Source: Absidia repens (Eukaryota; Mucoromycota; Mucoromycetes; Mucorales; Cunninghamellaceae). Taken from it: a stretch of DNA of 64,000 nt. The stretch is taken from assembly GCA_002105175.1 (NCBI GenBank), contig MCGE01000011.1:1-64000 (forward strand), written 5' to 3'. Both the position numbers and the translations under genes were made by a program. How positions within the stretch are numbered: the first letter of the stretch is position 1; each line of letters begins with the position of its first letter. The notes beneath the pieces are model-generated. The model was not told the DNA's origin. It saw only the letters and a program-made list of their open reading frames with translations, and did not search any database. Below, in pieces: positions 44,310-56,519 of this stretch.

Positions 44310-47300
44310 ATGAGTCACTTAAATAAAAAGCCCTCGAGAAAACAGATAGCGCCACCGTCAACTGTATCAGAGAAACAAATGGTAATAAATATTTTACTCA
44401 TGTGGTAGATGATAAAAAAAAAGTCTAATATATCGTTTCCATAGAAACCAAAGCCCCGGGACTACCAATTGGAGCGGATGGTACACGCTCAATCTGCCAC
44501 CATTGATATGATTATGAAAGGCTCAAGTGATGATATTGCTCGACTGATAGTATACCTTCAACGACGGTGAGCTAATAGAATGAAGAAATACACTGGTAAT
44601 AATACATCTAAACTTTATGTATGTTATAATAGTATTGAATTGGAAGAAGGATACCAGAATTCATTGGCACAAATTGTTCATCACTTGGAAGAAAGTGATA
44701 CTTCAAATCCACTTTATCAGTCAGCTGTGAACACGCACATACAACAAACAATATCTGACTATTTAAATGTGAGCCATTCAGTTCGTCCTACACGTATCCA
44801 GTTTATACAAACAATGAAAACACAATTGCAATCGTTGATTAAATTAAAAGTAAGCCTAACTATGTATATTTCATATACGCGATCATCGCCTATGATGCTT
44901 ATATATTTTCTTATAGGAGCAACAAGATCGATCAAGAAGGTCACATAGAAAAAATATGCACCAGGTTAATAGTTTATATCTGTCTACCCGGATCGAAGAA
45001 CTACCTGAGGTACGTAAATAACAGTAATAAGGACACCAATCATGATTATAAACGATGTTCAAAGACTTACTCCTACATGTTTATCTAACAGGCGAGGGAT
45101 CTGTATTTACTCAAATGGGAAGAAATTGATCGAACTCAAATATCGCCTATACCCAGTTCACCACTGAACCCATCTACCCCCACAGCAAATGTACCGCAGC
45201 ATGCCGCTTCTCCTTCTCGATCATATTTCTTTCCGAAAAATATGGCATCATCAAAATCAGCCACAACAAGTAATAATGCGTCTGACGATTTATCAGAAAC
45301 ATCGTCTATATCATTAATGACAAGCACCAGTATCTCACCACGGAGTCATTATAGTGATGATGACCAACGAAACTCCACCCCTGTGAACACAACCTCGATG
45401 GCGATGTCTTCTATCAGTCAAGTGGTGACTCAAAGTAAACTCGACTCATCACCACCTCCGCCATCACCTCAAAAAAGGATTCATCAATTCATGAGGTCAT
45501 TTCAAATTAATCATGCTCAAGATCCTGCCAAACAAAGTGTTCGCTTGGCTAAACTGAAGGTTGAGATGAACGAAGCTGGTAATGTACCTTTTGTGTAACC
45601 TTTGGATTTATTATTGACGCTTGATTTGTCTTTATATAGACCTGAAGTATCGGAAGGTAGTACGAAAATTAGATACATTGACAAAGAAACAGCAAGCTGC
45701 CAATGAGTTTGCTATCAAGTCATTACAAACCCAATTACTTGAAAAGTCCACAATGGTGAAACAGGTCCTCGAAGAGGTTTTAATGACGGAAATGAATCAC
45801 ACGCATCATGAGACTGAAACCGTCCGTTCAATGCAACACTCTTTAATGAACATTCGCCCTGAATGTGATCAAAACGTCTTCAATAATCTCCTGTCTGTTG
45901 ATAAATATCCTATGCCATCGCCCATTTATTATATAAACCATCATGTTGGTGAATGCAAAGGTGAAAGAAAAGCAATGATTCAATGATTTTCATTGGTGTT
46001 TACAACTTCCTTGTTTTTAGATTTACTTTTTGGTACTACATTGGTGGAATATTATCAACTAAAAGCTCGATCACCACCGTTACTCTTAACACGTTGTATA
46101 CAAGCTGTGGAAAGATTGGGTGGTTTAGAAAAAGAAGGAATCTACAGAGTATCTGGTAAACAAACTACCATCGAAAAAATGAAGCAGACATTTGAACGAG
46201 ACGAAGAAGCAATGATATTTGGCCAAAACGATATTCCTGAAGAAGTTTACTGCATTGCGTCCGTAATTAAAATATTTCTGCGTGAACTTGCCTCACCTCT
46301 ATTTCCATTTGCACTCGCAGATCGTGTCACATATTCTCGTAAGTCCATACACATTCATAAAAAAACAAAAATAATGCCTATTTACTATCTAACTGTACCT
46401 GTAAACTTTAGAAATTCCCGATAAAGAATTGCGATTATTGAACTTACTGACAAGAATACTCAAACTCCCTGGACCCAATTATGATACGCTAAAGATTCTT
46501 GTAGAGCATTTATCAAAGTAAGTGGGAAGGTTTGAAAAAGAAGGCAAACCTTATTTTAATATATTAATTATAATTAGACTAGAACCATTGGTGGAAAAGA
46601 ACAAAATGACAATATCTAATTTGTCATTACTTTTCACGCCAGCTATATTCCAAGATCACAATCAAACACAAATATCGCCCAATGAATGGAAAAAGGATTG
46701 TGTACTGGATGATTTGCTGAATAATGTGGAAACGTTATTTGCTGACAAGGACCTGCGGGGTGCCAGTGCCATTACCGGTGTCATCGATTATGGATTTGAA
46801 AAATCAAGGATCGACGATAATTCCTTGAGTAATGATCCGATCTTGTTTGACGTTGATGATGACGACGAAATTACTGAAGAAAAGGATGAATATCATTTGC
46901 CAACACCATATAGTCCTCCTGCGTATGCTACCAGGTATACAAATTTTTCACTCACCGTAGACCCAAAACATTCTCCTTCATCATCAGAACATCATACAGT
47001 CAATGAAGACTCAACTATTCTGACATCGATAACAACATCACCAACATCATCTTTACCACCATCCCCTTCAGGAACGCAGCAATTAAACGACGTTGTACCT
47101 GAACCTTCTACTAGTACGCTTACGCCGAGAAAAGAAAAGCGTAACAGCAAATTCAGAACAGTGTCACAGGACCGGGGATTGACTGTCAATACTCATCATT
47201 CATCCATTAAAGCATCAAATGGCGCTCGTGATTCCAAAGTAATGGCAACTGTCATCTCCAGCACCAACGGCGTTGGCGATAGTCTCAGCCAGCCCGTCAG

Positions 47301-47514
47301 TCCCTCCATTCAAAGTGCAACCGTCCCTTCAACTGACTGGTTAAATAAAGATCCCGAAGTCCCTAATCCTACAGCCTCATCCTCTGCTTTGCGTCGGTCA
47401 GTAACCACCGGCCGTACCCCTTTATCAAAACGAAAGCAAGGCGCGGTATCAAGATTGCCCAACAAAAACACTTCCAGCACTACCTTAGTTAATCGCACCC
47501 AGACATCTCTGTGA
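44310..47514 (+). CDS. Rho GTPase-activating protein with F-BAR-like N-terminus
   Basis: Nine exons (44310-44381, 44445-44566, 44633-44849, 44917-45009, 45092-45578, 45640-45960, 46021-46338, 46412-46517, 46578-47514) give 890 residues. The N-terminal helical region (RIELEEGYQNSLAQIVHHLE, SLYLSTRIEELPEARDLYLL) resembles the FCH/F-BAR module of Rgd1-like proteins. A Ser-rich linker and a coiled coil follow. The RhoGAP domain spans about residues 430-640: arginine finger in LEKEGIYRVSG, EVYCIASVIKIFLRELASPL, then KMTISNLSLLFTPAIF. The C-terminus is a Ser/Thr-rich, disordered tail. It would stimulate GTP hydrolysis by Rho-type GTPases at membranes during polarised growth. The first exon is short and the start ATG is the only in-frame one seen; an additional upstream exon cannot be excluded. 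Confidence 0.88.
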
Positions 47515-47642
47515 TTCTTCATTGCAATTGTTTTTTTGAATTTTACATTAATGAAATAAATTTTTTTTATTTTTATTTTTTTTTGTATGAAGGACTATTT
47601 TATTGAGGAACTGGGCGTGGATAAGGTCCACTATACATCTAT

Positions 47643-48516
47643 ATATTAAAAAGAAAATGGTTTGTAAGAAAACTCAGCTATAGTAACTTTAATTTCGTTC
47701 TTTTGGCCCTCCAACTTTTTTTTTTTTTTTACCCACCGCTGACGCCCTCTCCACCATAGGAGCCATGCATCCTTTTTTTTTTCAAAACCCACACTTCAGA
47801 ACCCCGCTGCCACCCAGTAGCTACATAATTAATACTATTCTCCACTTTGCTCTTCAATATACCCCACCGCAACAAAATACACTGTAAATAGCTGTTTTTT
47901 TCACACAAACACATCCCTGTTTTTTTTTCTACGCACAAACCTAAAGAGTTGGTGGAAGAAGTCTCCGTAACACACAATCCGTTCCTTTTTCATATATATA
48001 TATATATATATAGGCACACCTTTTTTTTTTCTATGCATATGTAATACACATTCAATGAAGCTCATAATGTAAACGTACAACAGAGATACTAAATATAATA
48101 AAAAGAACATATTTATTCAGTCGTAGATATAAACAATGACAAACTATTACTAAACTAGTTTGCTAATCTATTGTCGTTCCCAAATCCTTCATCCAAAATG
48201 AAAGCGTTTCCCCATGATGTTTGCTTTGCATTTTTTAAAACGCCCCTAATTCAAGTTCTAACACTAATCCTAGATCACCAGTTCCCCAATGAGCCTTGCC
48301 ATCATATCATTCAGACTATCATGAAGGAAAAAAATAAAAAAGAAAGAAAAGGAGAGGGAAAAAAAGGGGGACCAAAAAAAAAATAGAAAGCAAAATGCGG
48401 GGCCTGAATCATCCAGCTTTTTTTTTATGTCAAAAAATAAGGGAACTGCAAATAAAAAAATTAAATAAACTGGCAATCGCCATAATTACCATATAGCATA
48501 ATTCATTTTATCTTTA

Positions 48517-48549
<33 letters not shown>

Positions 48550-48630
48550 CAAGTCCTAACTGAGCGCTGAGCAACGACGGATGGACCCCAAGGGGCTGCC
48601 CTCCATAGTGCGAAATGGCGAAGTCATCCA
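47643..48630 (-). repeat. Composite repeat, reversed copy 4, left end incomplete
   Basis: Right module 47643-48100, core 48110-48330 and middle module to about 48520. An A run (48519-48547) replaces part of the middle, and one decayed block copy (GAGCGCTGAGCAACGACGG) ends near 48630. The left tip is missing. Confidence 0.7.
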
Positions 48631-48794
48631 ACTGCTCTTTTTTCACCACGCTTTTTCTTTTTTAGTACTCTAATAACCTTCTCTATCCTAACACATTACA
48701 GATGACACTTTTTGTAAAACATTGGGTAGCACTTTATCAGACAAACTGTATATTTTATTCAGGCAGTAATTGTTTTATAATTTGGACGATTAGG

Positions 48795-49812
48795 GTGGTG
48801 TGTGGGGGGGGCCGAGCAGGGGCGAGGCGGGGGGAGGGGGGCTGGTTAAGATATTAAAAAGAAAGAGGGGTAAACCCTTATCTAAAATATCAAACCAAGA
48901 CAAAGATCTATGACTTTGAAATTTACATCCATTTCCTCCACTCACATCACCGTATCCATGTCGCTATTACAATCTTGGAGAGAGGTTTTTTTTTTTTGGC
49001 AACTGTACGAGCATTTTACACAACGAGCTGCCGGTTTTTTTTTTCTACGCATAAGCTCCCCACCCCACACACTCTGTTTTTCCACGCACATACGCCATGC
49101 TCATTCAGCGAGACAATGAAAGGCATGAAAGAGAATAATATTAAAAAGACAAGACATGTTTAATTCTGATATAGATGCAATATAAACTATGACAACTAAC
49201 GCTAAACTGAGCTAATGACACTATTCTAAAATAAATGCTAATTTGATGGGGGTCAAAGATCACGAATCCAAAATGAAAGGGTTTCCCCATGATGTTTGTA
49301 TTGCACTATTCAAAAGGCCCCTGAATCAAGTTCTAACCACTAATCCAAGATCACTAAATCCACAGTTGAAGTTGATGTTCTAAAAAAAAAAAGAAAGAAA
49401 AAAGAGGAAGAAAAAAAAAAGGACCAACAGAAAATTTAAATCCATAAGAGGCGGAGTGCGAATGGTTCAGTCACCCTATTTTTCGATCTTCCATTTTTCA
49501 CCACACACAAAAAAAAGTACCTATTGACGACGCGCTGAGTACGACGGTTGGGCCCCAAGGGGCCGCCCACCATAGTGCGAAATGGCGGAGGCTCTAATCC
49601 CTTCCCTATATTTTTTTTTTTCAGCACACATAAAAAACCCATTGCCGATGCACTGAGCACGACTGTCGAGCCCCAAAGGGCTGCCCACCAAAGTGCGAAA
49701 TGGCGGAGGCTTTAATCCTATCCCATCAAAACCCACACTTTAATAAAAAACTGTGACACCTAATAAATCGAAAGATTTTCAAAAGCTCCAGCGGAGCGCC
49801 AGAGCGTTTATA
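48795..49812 (-). repeat. Composite repeat, reversed copy 5, second subtype
   Basis: Begins with the GC-rich end (GGCCGAGCAGGGGCGAGGCG, 48809-48828), then the second-subtype right part (GATCTATGACTTTGAAATTT), core 49150-49345 and two block copies (49510-49610 and 49630-49735). The left tip GCTCCAGCGGAGCGCCAGAG ends at about 49805. It lies almost back to back with copy 4 and ends only about 45 bp from the stop of the b5-dehydrogenase gene. Confidence 0.7.
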
Positions 49813-49855
49813 TATAATATAATAACAATCATACAACATGGTACTATACTGTATA

Positions 49856-51807
49856 CTAGAGACGAGCATTTTGGGGGAAATATTTAAGCGCTTGGCGTAC
49901 GCCAAGGTCTGCCATAATTTCCTCAGACCCACCTAGAATTGCCTATTTTGGTGACCGGTTCAGTTAGCTAGACATTTTTAGTTTATTCTACTAAGCATCT
50001 TACCGAAAATTTATAAGTGCGCTGCAAAGTTTCGATATTTCTACCCATGCCAGTTTTAGTGATAGCACGGCCACCAAAAATTTGACAGGCATCGTCGGAA
50101 ACGTGGTGAAGCATTCGAGTCATTTGATATTTACAAAGAGCAAGAGGACCTGCAAGCTTGATTGACTGTTCTTTGTAATCCATGTGGTTCATTTGGTAGG
50201 TGAGATTTTCCAACCAATTATGCATACTTTCCAACTGAGCAATCTAAAAAAGGAAATTGAGCAAAAAAAAAGACATTGTCATGTTGGGGTCATTACCATG
50301 CCAGCAAGCTTGTTACGAATAACGGGTTGATCGATCAACCGTTTACCAAATACTTTGCGTTGGTTAGCCCACTTGAAACAGTCTTCCACCACCAAACGAG
50401 CAGCCATGGTCGCGCCACACAGCATAATATATCTCTCATGATTAAAGTTGGCTAAAAGCAAAATTAATAAAGCTATATTGTTCCTCTGTTTTTATAACTT
50501 ACATAGAACCACCTTGAACCCTTCATTTTCTACACCGAGTAAATTATCTACCGGTACTTTTACCTTTTTTTTTTTTTTTTTTTTTTTAAAAAAAAAGAAG
50601 TGATATGTATTAGTGTTTTCCTTCGTATTTTCGTTGTTTTCGAAGCATATCAATTACGTTGTCGAAGGTAACATAAGCCGTTCCTGCACTGGATCCAGAT
50701 GACGTTTTAATCAGCTTAGTTTCTACTCCCTCTGTTCGCTCAATTAGCAACATGGAAATACCACCGTCAGTCCGGACAGCAGTAGAAAAATAGTCGGCGA
50801 AAGCCCTAATAAAAAAATATCAACTTAGTCTTGCGATCATTGAGAGCATGACTTATTTGGCTTACCCAGTCGTAATCCACTTTTTGACACCATTAACAAT
50901 ATAATGTGACCCATCAGATGAGAGTTTTGCAGTTGTTTTAATATTTGCTACATCTGATCCAGTTGTCGGTTCAGTTATAGCCAAACACATACGTTTCTTG
51001 CCACTAAGCACTAAAGGGAGAATCTAAAACATATTTTTTTAAAAAAACATATCGTTCAAGTATCGTTCGAGGTTTACCTTTGCCTTGAGCTCAGGCTTAC
51101 CAAAATTGATAACAGTAGGGACGGATATGGTCATTCCACCCAAGATACCTGAGCCAAGACCAGGACAGGCCCAGCGCGCAAATTCTTCATGCACAATCAT
51201 TTCGTAAAAGTAATCATATTCTTCTGGTTTAACACCGCCAGGCAGCTGGAAACCCTGTACTGCGTCTGGTCCAATATTGGCTGCCAATAATCCAGCAGCA
51301 CCCAACTTTTGAACGAATTTATCTGATGGCCGTTCACCAGAATCTTCAAATTCGCGCGCTTCATTTTTAAGCCCATCCAGAATTTGACGTACGGCAATTC
51401 GGAACTTGAAGTGGTTTTCGCTAGAAAAGTAATACAAACTTAGATTTCCATAGTGCTTTTCTCCTTAATACTTACTTGAAGTAAGGTGACTTATAACCCA
51501 TCCAAGCGCTTGACTCAGCATATGGCACTTTTGATATGTCACCGGGCTGATAAAACATGATTTGTGGTTTTTCATTTGCTATAGTACCAAGTTTGTAGCG
51601 ATCATACTTAATCAGAACATCTTGCTTGTGTAATCCATAAAAGGCATCAGTTGCATCTTTTCCTGCATATTCGAGAATTGGGAAAGCGCCACCTGGGTGC
51701 ATATCAATAAAACGGCTCATATCATAGACAGCAGTATCAATGATTATCCAGATATCATCTTCGGACGAATGTTTAGCGACTTCACCACGACTAAAGACCT
51801 TGGACAT
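49856..51807 (-). CDS. Cytochrome b5 / acyl-CoA dehydrogenase fusion, likely peroxisomal
   Basis: Minus-strand exons 51807-51476, 51420-51078, 51023-50866, 50805-50658, 50563-50503, 50451-50297, 50243-50004 and 49942-49856 give 507 residues. A cytochrome b5 heme domain at about residues 1-78 has the heme-ligand motif MHPGG and a second His in FYGLHKQD. An acyl-CoA dehydrogenase follows: [16 protein letters not shown], the FAD/substrate signature [74 protein letters not shown] and [19 protein letters not shown]. The C-terminus ARL fits the PTS1 pattern, so peroxisomal beta-oxidation is likely; this is inference. The b5 domain may pass electrons from the flavin. The intron 50564-50657 has a homopolymer A run right before its acceptor. 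Confidence 0.9.
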
Positions 51808-53100
51808 TTATATAACTAAGAGTGGGGAGAGAAAGAATAATGAAGAGTTAAATAAAAATAAAACAGGTTGTTTTTATTTGTTTATTCATTTGCATATAAA
51901 CAGAAATTATGTGAAAAGCTTGACTAATGCTATTCCCAGGCAGGTATAAACTTAAGCGAGAGCAGCTGATCTATCCAGTGAAAGTTGTGCTGAACTCTGT
52001 TAGCTCAAGTTTATTGATAGCTAACAAATCCGGTGCACAAAACGGAACAGTATCAATTTACCAAGCAGCCTCGTATGAAACAAGGTCATTTATACAAAAA
52101 AAAAAAGAAACAAGGTCATTGGAACTTAGTATCGTGAGCAGTACATACAGCGCCATATATCGGAACAGTAAGTCCCATAGTAGTACATTAATAAATTTGT
52201 GAAAGAGGATAGTAGCGCCACTTGATCTCCAGGCTTTTGTATGTCGAATGCATTAGTAGGACAATCATTTAATTACAGATACGCTAATATAGTATTCTAT
52301 TTGCTATACAACTATACATGACCCCCCTTTTTTCTTGTATTTTATCCGTACTGTACAAGGTACTTCTGAAGGAATTATTGGTAGCGGGCATCGCGTGAAG
52401 AGTATTGTAATGAGCTAAAGTATTGTATATAGAAGTCTTCCACAACTGTAGCCACTTCCTTTTTATGTATGAACAGCTGTAATCACTTTCCACAATGTTC
52501 ATTCCAGACTTCTAGCCAATCAAACAGTTCAGTGATGGCGCTCGTATGCCAAAAATAATAGTGTTACGACTAGAATAATCATGTGAATAATCATGTGACT
52601 GAGGCTATTTCCAATTATGTGGTGGGGTTGATTTCATTAACAACTTCCAGTATATATAAAAAATATTACCTATATATAACAATGACAGGTCTACCTTGTA
52701 ATAATTAAAGTCATGCTTTTTTGAAAAGTGATTCTGATATTTCATAAATATTTAGTAATAATGGAGCGTTTGCAACAAGTGTAACAAGGCAATAAAAAAG
52801 GATGGGGTTGGGAGTTTTATTTATTCCCCCCATGTGAGGGACGAAGAGACCAACTCGTTACAGGTATCCTAAAGTGGCTTTTTCACGATGACCAGAATCG
52901 AATTTCAACAACTAAAGAACAGTACTGTCAATTTTTGCCCATACTAAATTACCCTCATCTCAATATTATAATCCGGGGATTGAATATAGTCTTCCACCTG
53001 ATAATATCTAAGAAGATAACTCCTATTTAAAAATCTTCCCTCCCTTCTTCATAGTAGCCTTTTCTTCAGCTCCCCAACTTTTCTCCCCAGTTCGAATACT
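51808..53100. other. Intergenic between divergent b5-dehydrogenase and Osh3-like genes
   Basis: 1.3 kb without a supported gene. A small direct duplication (AATAATCATGTGA) lies near 52573-52598. Poly-pyrimidine stretches precede 53101. No repeat module was recognised. Confidence 0.4.
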
Positions 53101-56100
53101 ATGGAAGTTGTTCAAGTTCAACCAAGGGATAGGTAAGAAAAAATAGTGGTAAACAGTGTCAAAATTTTTTGTATATCAATATTTATATTTGTACGTATCA
53201 AAACAGTTATCTACACTATGTCTACGTGCCAACAAAAAACACAACTATCAACTGGTCTTTTACTACAAAACGTAACAATATCCAATTCGGGGTATACAAA
53301 CGCCATGGACAAGAGCCGCTGCCTTCATCTTCTGATATACTTTTTCGTGCCCAGGCCCATAGACAAGGTTCTTTACCGTCCGGTGAGCTTCTGAATCCAC
53401 AAGGTAACTTCTCTATTAAAGGAAAACTTCTGTAAAAGATAAACTTACCCTTTATATTAAAGGTAGCTCGAAGGATTTGCTTGCTTCCTCGGCAGGGTCT
53501 ATCAACAGCGCGCATTCTTCATCAGCAAGTCGTCCTAGGGCTAAATCTGTTGCGTCTACCAAGCTGCGGGAACAAGGATTAGTTGAAATTGTGCCTATTC
53601 AACAGACCAACTCAAGCCAGACCAAAGTGGAAGGGTCTTTAATGGTATCAGAAGCTGGAAACTATGTCCTTGTTTTCGGTAAGTTGTCCATTAAAATATT
53701 GGAAGAACCATTTTATTAACTTTCCTGTTCAAACTACAACAGATAATACGTTCTCCCGCAACACTCCAAAATTATTGACGCTCTCTGTGACATTGTCCGA
53801 GACACCAAATACTGGATTGGATCGGGGATCCTCGATGGTGGGTGGTGAAGCAGTAACTGCCAATGGGTCATCAGCAAACCAATACGAGCTTACAGGCTGG
53901 CTTTTGAAAAAACGACGCAAGAAGATGCAAGGTTGGGCGAAGCGCTGGTTCCGCCTTTCTGGATCAGGTGTATTATCCTATTCGACATCGCCTACTGGTG
54001 TCCCTCGTGGATTAATTCAAATTCGCATCTCAACTATTACGAACCAACCAAAATCCCGCGCGTTGCATATTGATTCTGGCACTATGATCTACCATCTAAA
54101 AGCACTAACACCTGAAGACCATGAAACTTGGACAAAGCATCTTAAAAAGCACCGTGCGTCTGGTTTGGAAACTGAAGTCGAAAGCTTTGAAGAATGGCGA
54201 CACAATCGTCAATCTCGTCATGCTTCTGCTATCGCAAAGGAAAAGGCAAGAGTGGACGTCTCTCGTGGTCTCCAAGGCAGCCAGAATGTCAAAGAAAAAT
54301 TTCAGTGTTTAGATAAGTGGCTTCAAGAAGAAAAAGAACAGTATGACATTGAACCTGGATGGATTACAAACTTGGTTCAACTAAAGGACGACTTGGAAGA
54401 GGCAATAAACCGACAAGATCAACAATGGCATGTGATTCAAGAGACGGTGGTTCAAGCTGATTCATTCAATCTCGGAAGGGCCAGTGGCACCTCTACTCCT
54501 TTGTCAACTATTGCTGATGGTAATGGTACAGTAGACTCCTCATCCAATGGACTGGCTGGGCTCCGTCGTACTACGACCATGATGTCACATGATTCATCAT
54601 TCTCTGAAGAATTTTATGACGCTGAAGATGTAGAATTGAGCCCCAGTGAAGAAGATAATGATGCGGACGGTCATATACATGTTGAAGAAGCTGCAGATAC
54701 TACGGATGACGAAGAAGAGGAAGAGGAAGATTACGAACATGAACAGGAACAAGAAAATAAGCAAGGTAACAGCAAGAGAAGGGAGTTTTGTATATACAGT
54801 GAGAGGGAACAGAATAAATAATCACAAGGAAGTTGATGCTCACCTTCATTATATTCTGGCTGCTAATAGGGACACACCAGGAAGAGAAAGATTGGACCCA
54901 ACAATGGCTGGACTCCCCTCAACGCCGCCATCGCTTACCTTCACCCGCCGTAGGTGATGTTGGCTCAGCTCTATCCGTATTTCGAAAAAACGTTGGCAAG
55001 GACTTATCTACTATCGCTATGCCTGTTAGTATGAATGAACCCTTAAATATGCTGCAAAAGGCATGTGAAGAATTAGAGTATTCAGATCTTTTGGACAAAG
55101 CATGTACTCTATCGACACCTATGGAACGACTCATGTATATCACTATTTTTGCTATAACCAGCTATACTTCTTCTCAATACCGGACTGGCCGAAAGGTAAG
55201 AATCAAAACATAAGTCATGCATTCTGATTTTTTTTAATTCACCATTCTTCAATTTTTACACGAAGCCTTTTAATCCCATGATGACTGAAACTTATGAAAA
55301 CATTCGACCTGACAAAGGATTTCGGTTCATTTCGGAGAAGGTGTCTCATAATCCCTTGATCATCGCTGCACATGCTGAATCCAAAAATTACAAGTATTGG
55401 CAATGCACAAAGATTAAAAGCAAATTTTGGGGCAAATCTATGGTAAATATCGCAAGAAAACATATAATCTAACCGTAATAAATTAACACACACTTTATTC
55501 ACATAGGAGTTTATGACCGAAGGCGTATTCCATGTAAACCTGACTGGGCACGATGATCACTACACATATTCCAAGCCAAGTAGCTGGATGCGGAACATGA
55601 TTGCTGGTGAGAAATATTTGGAACATGCCGGGGAAATGAAGGTGATGAATCATACAACTGGTGACTATGCAATCGTCACATTCAAAGAAGGCACAGGTGG
55701 TGGATTATTCGGCGCACCTACAAATAGAAACGATGTTATTGCGACCTTTTACACATCTGGAGGGAAAAAAGTTAGACGTGTGGTAGGTAAATGGAGCGAC
55801 AAACTGGCTGAAGAAGTAGACATGAACAAGAGACAATTATCCGTGCTCTGGACTGCTAACTCCCCCGGTGTGGAAGATCATGCAAATTACTACGGGTTTA
55901 CTCGATTTTGTATGGAGTTGAATGAAATCACGGATGTGGAAAAAGCCAAGCTACCAATCACAGATACTCGATACCGACCTGATCAGCACTTGTATGAACA
56001 AGGTAATTTTAAAAAGGAAAAACGAAGCATTTTCCAAACTAATGGTAATAAATGGCTTGACAGGAAATGTGGATGAAGCTGATGCTGAAAAACAAAGGAT

Positions 56101-56311
56101 CGAACAAAAGCAGCGTGACAGACGCAAAGACTTTGAGCTCAAAGGTATTCCATGGAATCCCCGCTGGTTTACCTTGCAGGAGGACTCCTATAATGAACCT
56201 GGGTTTGCTTCTGCTGATAGTACATTAAGTCAATCTTGGGTTTATAATGATCAATATTGGAATGCCAGGGAGTCAGGACAGTGGCCAAGCGACATGTTTG
56301 ACTTATGGTAG
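53101..56311 (+). CDS. Oxysterol-binding protein, Osh3-like (GOLD, PH, FFAT, ORD)
   Basis: Eight exons (53101-53132, 53207-53403, 53463-53678, 53743-54765, 54870-55195, 55266-55442, 55507-56002, 56064-56311) give 904 residues. A GOLD-like beta domain is split around a Ser-rich insert ([20 protein letters not shown] and [17 protein letters not shown]). A PH domain at about residues 196-290 has [13 protein letters not shown] and WAKRWFRL. A helical region follows, then an acidic stretch with a FFAT-type VAP-binding motif ([10 protein letters not shown]). The C-terminal ORD has [20 protein letters not shown] in place of the usual EQVSHHPP fingerprint, then KFWGKSMEF, GEYLEHAG-like and NPRWFTL. 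Osh3 homologues act at ER-plasma-membrane contacts on PI4P. The changed fingerprint argues for PI4P rather than sterol exchange, as inference. The exon 4-5 join uses the TAG at 54867-54869, which keeps the frame. Confidence 0.9.
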
Positions 56312-56519
56312 ATTTCACTGCTCTCTAATTAGACTATTAAATAAATATTATTATGTATACTAGAAATTTTTATTAAACTTCGTGGCTCTTGAGTCATTCC
56401 CTTCCTACATGTGTGTCAGAAATTTAAATGTTGATTCCTTTATTCCATCGGAGTAGTATAAGGTGATGTACTGCGTGTAAATATTATTTTTGTTTATCGC
56501 ATTACTTCTAGACGCCAAA

